NCBI GenBank assembly: GCA_025458865.1 | Contig: JALORP010000028.1 | Coordinates: 1 to 44,556, forward strand | From: Steroidobacteraceae bacterium | GTDB taxonomy: Bacteria; Pseudomonadota; Gammaproteobacteria; Steroidobacterales; Steroidobacteraceae | Length of the DNA stretch: 44,556 nucleotides | Reading direction: 5' to 3' | In this document: positions 40,084-44,556 of the stretch, piece after piece | Layout: the number at the start of each line of letters is the position of its first letter | Position numbering within the stretch: position 1 is the stretch's first letter | Position numbers and translations under genes: made by a program | The notes under the pieces: generated by a model | The model's input: only the letters and a program-made list of their open reading frames with translations | The model's database searches: none | What the model was told of the DNA's origin: nothing

Positions 40084-40790
40084 GGCTTCAGCCCCCTCTG
40101 CTTGGCGGAACTATCTTCGACCATCGCCGCGGTCTGCCCGTACAGGTGCTTGTAGCCCTCGCGATCCGCGTGGCGCTCGTTGCCAAGCTCGAGGGCGCGC
40201 TGCACGGCCGGGCGCGCGGCGATCGCGTCGAACCAGCGCTTGATGTTCGGGAAGTCCTCGAGGTTCTGGCCCTGCCGCTCGTGCGGCTTGATCCAGGGCC
40301 AGGCGGCCATGTCGGCGATCGAGTACTCGCCGGCGAGGTACTCGTTCTCGCCGAGCGCGCGGTTCATCACTCCGTAGAGTCGGTTGACTTCGTCGGTGTA
40401 GCGCTTGATGCCGTAGGGAACCTGCTCGCTCGCGAAGGCGCGGAAGTGATGCGCCTGCCCGGCCATCGGCCCAAGCCCGCCCACCTGCCAGAACAGCCAC
40501 TTGAGGACGGCAAAGCGGCCGTGTACGTCCGCTGGCATGAAACGACCCGTCTTCTCCGCGAGCCAGGTGAGGATCGCGCCCGACTCGAACAGCTCGAGCG
40601 GCCCGCCCGGCGCATCGTGATCCACCAGCGCCGGGATCTTGTTGTTCGGCGCGATGGCGAGGAAGGCCGGATCGAACTGGCCGCCGCGCGTGATGTCCAC
40701 GAACACGATGCGGTACTCGAGCCCGCACTCCTCGAGCATGATCGCCACCTTCATCCCGTTCGGCGACGGGTAGAAGTGCAGGTCGATCAT
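40080..40790 (-). CDS. Glutathione S-transferase, Ure2/YghU-like (copy 2)
   Basis: The 236-residue protein has the nu-class/Ure2-like opening MIDLHFYPSPNGMKVAIMLEE, the NNKIPALVDHD cis-Pro motif, ELFESGAILTWLAEKTG and a C-terminal helical domain with YSIADMAAWPW. Such enzymes reduce peroxides or disulfides or cleave ether bonds with glutathione (as in lignin degraders). It has no C-terminal extension, unlike its two neighbours. Both its ends overlap the flanking GST genes by four bases. Confidence 0.92.
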   Translation of the reverse strand: MIDLHFYPSPNGMKVAIMLEECGLEYRIVFVDITRGGQFDPAFLAIAPNNKIPALVDHDAPGGPLELFESGAILTWLAEKTGRFMPADVHGRFAVLKWLFWQVGGLGPMAGQAHHFRAFASEQVPYGIKRYTDEVNRLYGVMNRALGENEYLAGEYSIADMAAWPWIKPHERQGQNLEDFPNIKRWFDAIAARPAVQRALELGNERHADREGYKHLYGQTAAMVEDSSAKQRGLKP

Positions 40791-41704
40791 GCGCGCTCGA
40801 TCCGGTAGCCCAGGCGCGGAAAGTGCACGACCACGTCGCCGGCCTCGGGCGGCTCGCGGCGGATGGCGACCTCGTCGACCGTGAGCGTCACGAGTTCGCC
40901 TTCGACCGGGATACGGCCGTAGTCGTCCGGCGTCACGCTGATGCGGTCACCGGCGGCGAGACCGAGCGGATCGGCCGGATCCACGCCTTCGGCAGGCGAG
41001 GGGTTCGCAGCGCGCGCAATCGCGAGCGCCTCGTGGCTGTAGAGTTCGGTCCGCTCACCCTGGCCGATCGCTGCCATGCGCTGCTCCCAGGCTCGAAGCC
41101 GCGGGAAGGGTTCGAGCAGCGCCGCAGCGCTGCCGATGTTGCCGCGCGCCATCCACACCGGGAAAAAAGCGTTCACGTCGGCCCAGGAGACGGCCTCGCC
41201 CAGGACGTGCGGCCGGCCGTCCGCCAGCATCCGCTCGACCAGCGCGAGGTTCGCGCGGAACTGCGTGAACAGGTGCGGCGTGTCGGTCTCGAGCCGTTCG
41301 AAGTCCATGAAGTTGAAGAATCCCTTGCGGTCCTCGATCACCTCGCGCGGGATCATCGAGACGTTCAGGCCCATGGCGAGCCCGGCGCCGGGGTCGAAGA
41401 AGCTGCGGTCGCTCCAGGACCCGAGCGCGAGCGCGAGCCCCTCACCGCCCGCCGGGAACACCGTCGGCTCCGGGAAGCGCCGCTCGAGCTCTCGCACGAT
41501 GAGTCGCGTGTCGCAGTAGATGTCGGCGCCGACCTGCAGCACCGGCACCTTGCGGTAGCCACCCGTGAGGGGCATCAGGTCCGGGCGCGGCATGACCATG
41601 GGGATCTGCACCGAGCGCCAGGGCAGGCGCTTGATGCCGAACACGAGGCGGATCTTCTCCGCGAATGGCGACGGGTCGTGGTGATGCAGGATCAGCTCGG
41701 ACAC
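40787..41704 (-). CDS. Glutathione S-transferase-like protein with C-terminal extension (copy 3)
   Basis: A 305-residue paralogue of the protein at 39166, with matching SPFAEKIRLVFGIKRLPWRSV, VPVLQVGADIYCDTRLIVRELE and a final module (about 230-305) ending HFPRLGYRIERA. Between them the two share length, domain order and the unusual C-terminal module. It is the first gene of the three-GST operon and is divergent from the second Rieske oxygenase. Operator copy 3 lies 55 bp upstream, but I see no good leftward promoter at the fixed distance. Confidence 0.88.
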   Translation of the reverse strand: MSELILHHHDPSPFAEKIRLVFGIKRLPWRSVQIPMVMPRPDLMPLTGGYRKVPVLQVGADIYCDTRLIVRELERRFPEPTVFPAGGEGLALALGSWSDRSFFDPGAGLAMGLNVSMIPREVIEDRKGFFNFMDFERLETDTPHLFTQFRANLALVERMLADGRPHVLGEAVSWADVNAFFPVWMARGNIGSAAALLEPFPRLRAWEQRMAAIGQGERTELYSHEALAIARAANPSPAEGVDPADPLGLAAGDRISVTPDDYGRIPVEGELVTLTVDEVAIRREPPEAGDVVVHFPRLGYRIERA

Positions 41705-41758
41705 GGCGTCCCCTCGCGTCAGGATCGTTGCCGCACTCTACACGGCGGCCCTCAAAAA

Positions 41759-41776
41759 AAACAGTCATGCCTGTTT
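41759..41776. promoter_or_regulatory. Palindromic operator, copy 3
   Basis: AAACAGTCATGCCTGTTT differs from the perfect palindrome at 3110 at one base. It lies 20 bp before a perfect TATAAT and upstream of the second Rieske oxygenase, the same arrangement as at copy 1. Confidence 0.78.
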
Positions 41777-41802
41777 CTTTTGGGGGCCCGCGTTCCTATA
41801 AT
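41774..41802 (+). promoter_or_regulatory. Promoter of the second Rieske oxygenase operon
   Basis: A weak -35 (TTTCTT, 41774-41779, overlapping the palindrome) and a perfect TATAAT (41797-41802) are spaced by 17 bp. Transcription should begin near 41809, 32 bases before the ATG at 41841. Confidence 0.65.
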
Positions 41803-41840
41803 CGGTCGGGTTGGAATCCAGCCTGCTGGGGGCGCCAAAG

Positions 41841-43055
41841 ATGGATGCAGCCACCGTCGAGAGACTCAAGAGCGCCATGCGCTACGAGACGGAGCGGACG
41901 GCACCGCCCGAGGGTTTCCCGAAGCTGCCCGTGATCCCCGGCGGCCGCTACACGGACCCTGCCTTCCATGAGCTCGAGCACCGCTACATGTGGCGCCGCT
42001 CGTGGCTCTATGCCTGCCACGCCGACGAGATCCCCGACCCGGGCAGCTTCTACCTGTTCAAGCGCACCGGCTCGCCGATCCTGGTCGTGCGCGGCAAGGA
42101 CGGCGTCGTCCGGGCCTTCTACAACACCTGCCGCCACCGCGGCGCGCCGCTCGTGAAGGAGTGCAAGGGCAAGGTCGAGGGCCTGGTCTGCGGCTATCAC
42201 GGCTGGACCTACGGGCTCGACGGCCGGCTGATGAACCTGCGCGACAAGCGCGATTTCGTCGAACTCGACATGAGCGAGTACCCGCTCGTGCCGGTGCGCT
42301 GCGAGAGCCTGGGCAACTGGATCTTCGTCAACGAGGATCCCGACGCGCAGCCGCTCCTCGAGCACCTCGGCGTCATCCCCGAGTACCTCGAGGAGATCCA
42401 GCCTCACCAGGTGCGGTTCGTGGACCGGCGCTCCTACAAGGTGCAGTGCAACGTCAAGGTTCTCCTCGACGCCTTCCTCGAGGTGTATCACCTCAAGTCC
42501 ATCCACCAGAACACGGTGGATCGCTTCCTCGACCACCGGGGCACGAACATCACGCTCTGGCCGCGCGGCCACTCGCTGATGCTCACGCCGAACCGCCGCC
42601 CCGACTGGCAGGACCCCGGCACGCGCGGCATGCGGCGCATCGAGACGGCCTCCGAGATCACGAACTCGAACAACCCGTCGTTCATGTTCTACCCGAACCT
42701 CGTCACGCCGGTGGACGCGAGCGGCAACCCCTTCCTGCTCTTCTGGCCGACCGGCCCGCGGGAGATGGAAATCGAGGTCTGCTGGTTCGCGCCCGACTGG
42801 GGCGGCGGCGAGATCAGTCCGCTGTGGGCCACGCGCATCTCGAATTTCGAGCGGATCCTCGAGGAGGACACGCAGTTCGCGCCGCAGATCCAGGAGTCGG
42901 TGGAGTCGACCGCGTTCCGCGGCATCACGCTCAACTATCAGGAACGGCGCATCTACCACTGGCACCAGGAACTCGACCGGCGGATCGGCGTCGAGCGCAT
43001 TCCCGAGCACCTGCGCGTCCAGCAGGTCATCGGCGCGCCCTGGATCAGCGGCTGA
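41841..43055 (+). CDS. Rieske non-heme iron oxygenase, large (alpha) subunit
   Basis: The 404-residue protein is a second ring-hydroxylating-type oxygenase. Rieske ligands are Cys97, His99, Cys117 and His120 (CRH-x17-CGYH, followed by GWTYGLDG). The mononuclear iron site is marked by Asp210, Glu214, His217 and His222 (DAFLEVYHLKSIH). It resembles the benzoate/aromatic-type branch more than the first oxygenase does. The ATG at 41841 is chosen over a TTG at 41811 because the latter coincides with the predicted transcript start; a G-run lies 9 bases before 41841. No beta subunit or reductase follows. One base separates it from the next gene. Confidence 0.95.
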   Translation: MDAATVERLKSAMRYETERTAPPEGFPKLPVIPGGRYTDPAFHELEHRYMWRRSWLYACHADEIPDPGSFYLFKRTGSPILVVRGKDGVVRAFYNTCRHRGAPLVKECKGKVEGLVCGYHGWTYGLDGRLMNLRDKRDFVELDMSEYPLVPVRCESLGNWIFVNEDPDAQPLLEHLGVIPEYLEEIQPHQVRFVDRRSYKVQCNVKVLLDAFLEVYHLKSIHQNTVDRFLDHRGTNITLWPRGHSLMLTPNRRPDWQDPGTRGMRRIETASEITNSNNPSFMFYPNLVTPVDASGNPFLLFWPTGPREMEIEVCWFAPDWGGGEISPLWATRISNFERILEEDTQFAPQIQESVESTAFRGITLNYQERRIYHWHQELDRRIGVERIPEHLRVQQVIGAPWISG

Positions 43056-43056
43056 C

Positions 43057-44508
43057 ATGCCCGGCATCGCCGCCTGGGGCGCGTGCATCCCGCGGCTGCG
43101 GCTTGCCCGCAGCACGATCGGGGCGGCGATGGGCTGGGTCAACAAGGGCCTTGCCGCAGGGCGCGGCGAGCGCTCCATCTGCAGCTGGGACGAGGACAGC
43201 CTCACCCTGGCGGTCGAGGCCGCGCGCGATGCGCTGCCGTCCATGGAGGCGCGCGCCGGCCTCGGCCACGTGACCCTCGCCTCGACCACCCTGCCCTTCG
43301 CCGACCGAAGCAACGCCGCCGTGCTCGCGACCGCGCTCGGCCTCGGCGAGGGGACGCTGGCGCAGGATGCCTCGGGCTCCCAGCGGGCCGGCACCGCAGC
43401 GCTCGCGCAGGCGCTCGCCGCCTGTGGCGCTCCGGGCGCGCGGCCCGCGCTGGTCGTCGCCGCGGACCGCCGCTTCGCGAAGCCCGGGAGCGACCAGGAG
43501 GCCGCCTACGGCCACGGCGCCGCGGCCATGCTGGCCACGCCCGGCGACGGCGTGGCGAAGCTCGTCGCCACCCGCCACCTGACGGCCGACTTCGTGGACC
43601 ACTACCGCGGCTCGGGCGAGGCGTTCGACTACACGCTCGAGGAGCGCTGGACCCGCGAAGCGGGCTGGTTCGAACTGGTTCCGGGAACGCTGAAGGCGCT
43701 GATCGAGGACGCCGGCCTTGCTCCCGCCAGCGTGGATCACGTGGTGATCTCCGCGCCGGCGGCCGCAGCGAAGCGCGTGGCGGCGCTTTCCGGCCTGCGC
43801 GAGGAAGCGCTCGCCGACACGCTGGCCGGCCGCTGCGGTGACACCGGCTGCGGCCACCCGCTGCTGATGTTCGGCTCGGTCCTCGAGCGCGCGTCGCCCG
43901 GGGAGCACGTGCTGGTCGTCGGCTTCGGCCAGGGCGTAGACGCCCTGCTTTTCAGGGTCACCGACGCGGTGCGCGGGTTCCGGCCGGCGCGAGGCGCCGA
44001 GGGCTGCCTCGCCGACCGCCGCGAGGAGACGAGCTACACCCGCTTCCTGTCGCACTGCGGCCTGCTCGCCGTGGACTTCGGCATGCGCGCCGAGCGCGAC
44101 AGCCGCACCGCCATGACCGTGCTGTGGCGCAAGCACGAGGACATCACCGGCTTCACGGGCGGCCGCTGCCGGGACTGCGGCACCGTGCAGTTTCCCCGCT
44201 CGCGGGTCTGCGTGAACCCGGACTGCCGCCGCACGGACACCCAGGAACCCCACCGCCTCGCCGAGAGCGCCGGCAGGATCAAGACCTTCACCGAGGACTG
44301 GCTCGCCTACAGCGCGCGCCCGCCGCTCGTGTACGGCAACGTCGCTTTCGAGGAGGGCGGGAACGCCTTCATCGAGTTTGCGGACTTCGAGCCCGGCGAG
44401 GCGAAGGTCGGAGCTCCGGTGCGATTCGTGTTCCGGCTGAAGGACGTGGACCGCGTCCGCGGCTTCCGCCGCTACTTCTGGAAGGCCGCGCCGGCCGGGA
44501 GCGCCTGA
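43057..44508 (+). CDS. HMG-CoA-synthase-like protein fused to a zinc-ribbon/OB-fold domain
   Basis: The 483-residue product joins a thiolase-fold domain of the HMG-CoA synthase / KAS III type (about 1-330) to a C-terminal DUF35-like zinc ribbon and OB-fold (about 355-475). The ribbon has two Cys pairs (CRDC and CVNPDC). The segment that normally holds the catalytic Cys before AGTAAL reads SQRAGTAAL, with Gln109 at the Cys position. Condensation by a Cys thioester is therefore unlikely; a Cys-to-Gln change is known in decarboxylating KSQ domains of polyketide synthases, so decarboxylation or a scaffold role is possible. Its stop overlaps the next ATG by one base. Confidence 0.87.
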   Translation: MPGIAAWGACIPRLRLARSTIGAAMGWVNKGLAAGRGERSICSWDEDSLTLAVEAARDALPSMEARAGLGHVTLASTTLPFADRSNAAVLATALGLGEGTLAQDASGSQRAGTAALAQALAACGAPGARPALVVAADRRFAKPGSDQEAAYGHGAAAMLATPGDGVAKLVATRHLTADFVDHYRGSGEAFDYTLEERWTREAGWFELVPGTLKALIEDAGLAPASVDHVVISAPAAAAKRVAALSGLREEALADTLAGRCGDTGCGHPLLMFGSVLERASPGEHVLVVGFGQGVDALLFRVTDAVRGFRPARGAEGCLADRREETSYTRFLSHCGLLAVDFGMRAERDSRTAMTVLWRKHEDITGFTGGRCRDCGTVQFPRSRVCVNPDCRRTDTQEPHRLAESAGRIKTFTEDWLAYSARPPLVYGNVAFEEGGNAFIEFADFEPGEAKVGAPVRFVFRLKDVDRVRGFRRYFWKAAPAGSA

Positions 44509-44556
44509 TGGCCACGGGCATCCGCGACAAGGTGGCGATCATCGGCATGGGCTGCT
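44508..44556 (+). CDS. Probable thiolase / acetyl-CoA acetyltransferase-like protein, 5' end only
   Basis: Only 16 codons are inside the window (MATGIRDKVAIIGMGC). This opening, with VAIIGMGC, is typical of SCP-x-type thiolases and lipid-transfer-like thiolase paralogues, which are commonly encoded next to DUF35 proteins. The ATG shares its A with the preceding TGA, so the two are coupled. The assignment rests on a very short stretch and on context. Confidence 0.55.
   Translation, partial: MATGIRDKVAIIGMGC

Overview
This is a very GC-rich, gene-dense bacterial chromosome segment with no tRNA, rRNA, CRISPR array, insertion sequence or phage gene that I can recognise. TonB-dependent uptake, a lipoprotein signal, a sulfate ABC transporter and a THI-box operon of the TonB receptor / PnuT / thiamine kinase type point to a Gram-negative proteobacterium, most likely a Gammaproteobacterium with a broad catabolic repertoire. 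The genus cannot be read from the sequence.

Layout. 0.25-8 kb: a crotonase and a TetR regulator face a short-chain dehydrogenase (SDR). An adrenodoxin-type ferredoxin is divergent from an operon of SDR, ThuA-like protein, Rieske oxygenase and aminopeptidase P. 8-13.1 kb: a 2-oxoacid dehydrogenase operon (E1 alpha, E1 beta, E2) followed by a PQQ/cytochrome c lipoprotein; E1 beta carries an internal frame-breaking deletion. 13.2-17.1 kb: a leftward thiamine-salvage operon under a TPP riboswitch (TonB receptor, thiamine-binding protein, PnuC/PnuT transporter, kinase). 17.2-18.5 kb: a membrane diguanylate cyclase. 18.6-24.6 kb: CoA-type catabolic genes (atypical SDR, acyl-CoA synthetase, ABM protein, two VOC proteins, SDR, MaoC hydratase). 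24.7-34.9 kb: a sulfur block with an FAD/NAD(P)-binding protein, a sulfate-binding protein and, on the other strand, cysA-cysT-cysW joined to a histidine kinase and response regulator, preceded by a Cys/Met PLP enzyme. 35-39.2 kb: a degenerate GGDEF protein, an ABM protein, a Rieske ferredoxin, an acyl-CoA dehydrogenase and a CaiB-type CoA-transferase. 39.2-44.6 kb: three overlapping glutathione transferase genes divergent from an operon of a second Rieske oxygenase, an HMG-CoA-synthase-like/OB-fold protein and the start of a further gene, probably a thiolase.

The most striking signal is an 18-bp palindrome, AAACAGTC(A/C)TG(A/C)CTGTTT, that occurs three times (3110, 19586, 41759), each time 20-21 bp from a good -10 box and touching the -35 region. 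It ties together both Rieske oxygenase operons, the ferredoxin and the atypical SDR as one probable repressor-controlled catabolic regulon. The only TetR-type regulator here (about 1.0-1.7 kb) is the obvious but unproven candidate regulator. The combined gene set (ring-hydroxylating oxygenases, ferredoxins, SDRs, CoA ligase, CoA-transferase, acyl-CoA dehydrogenase, hydratases, thiolase-like proteins, glutathione transferases) suggests breakdown of a cyclic or aromatic/terpenoid-like compound through CoA intermediates; the substrate cannot be named from sequence.

A second distinctive unit is the sulfate transporter operon. Its ATPase carries an extra C-terminal region resembling a universal stress protein, its genes are stitched by 4-base overlaps to a two-component system, and its promoter region has an 11-bp-spaced direct repeat of the sort OmpR-family regulators bind.
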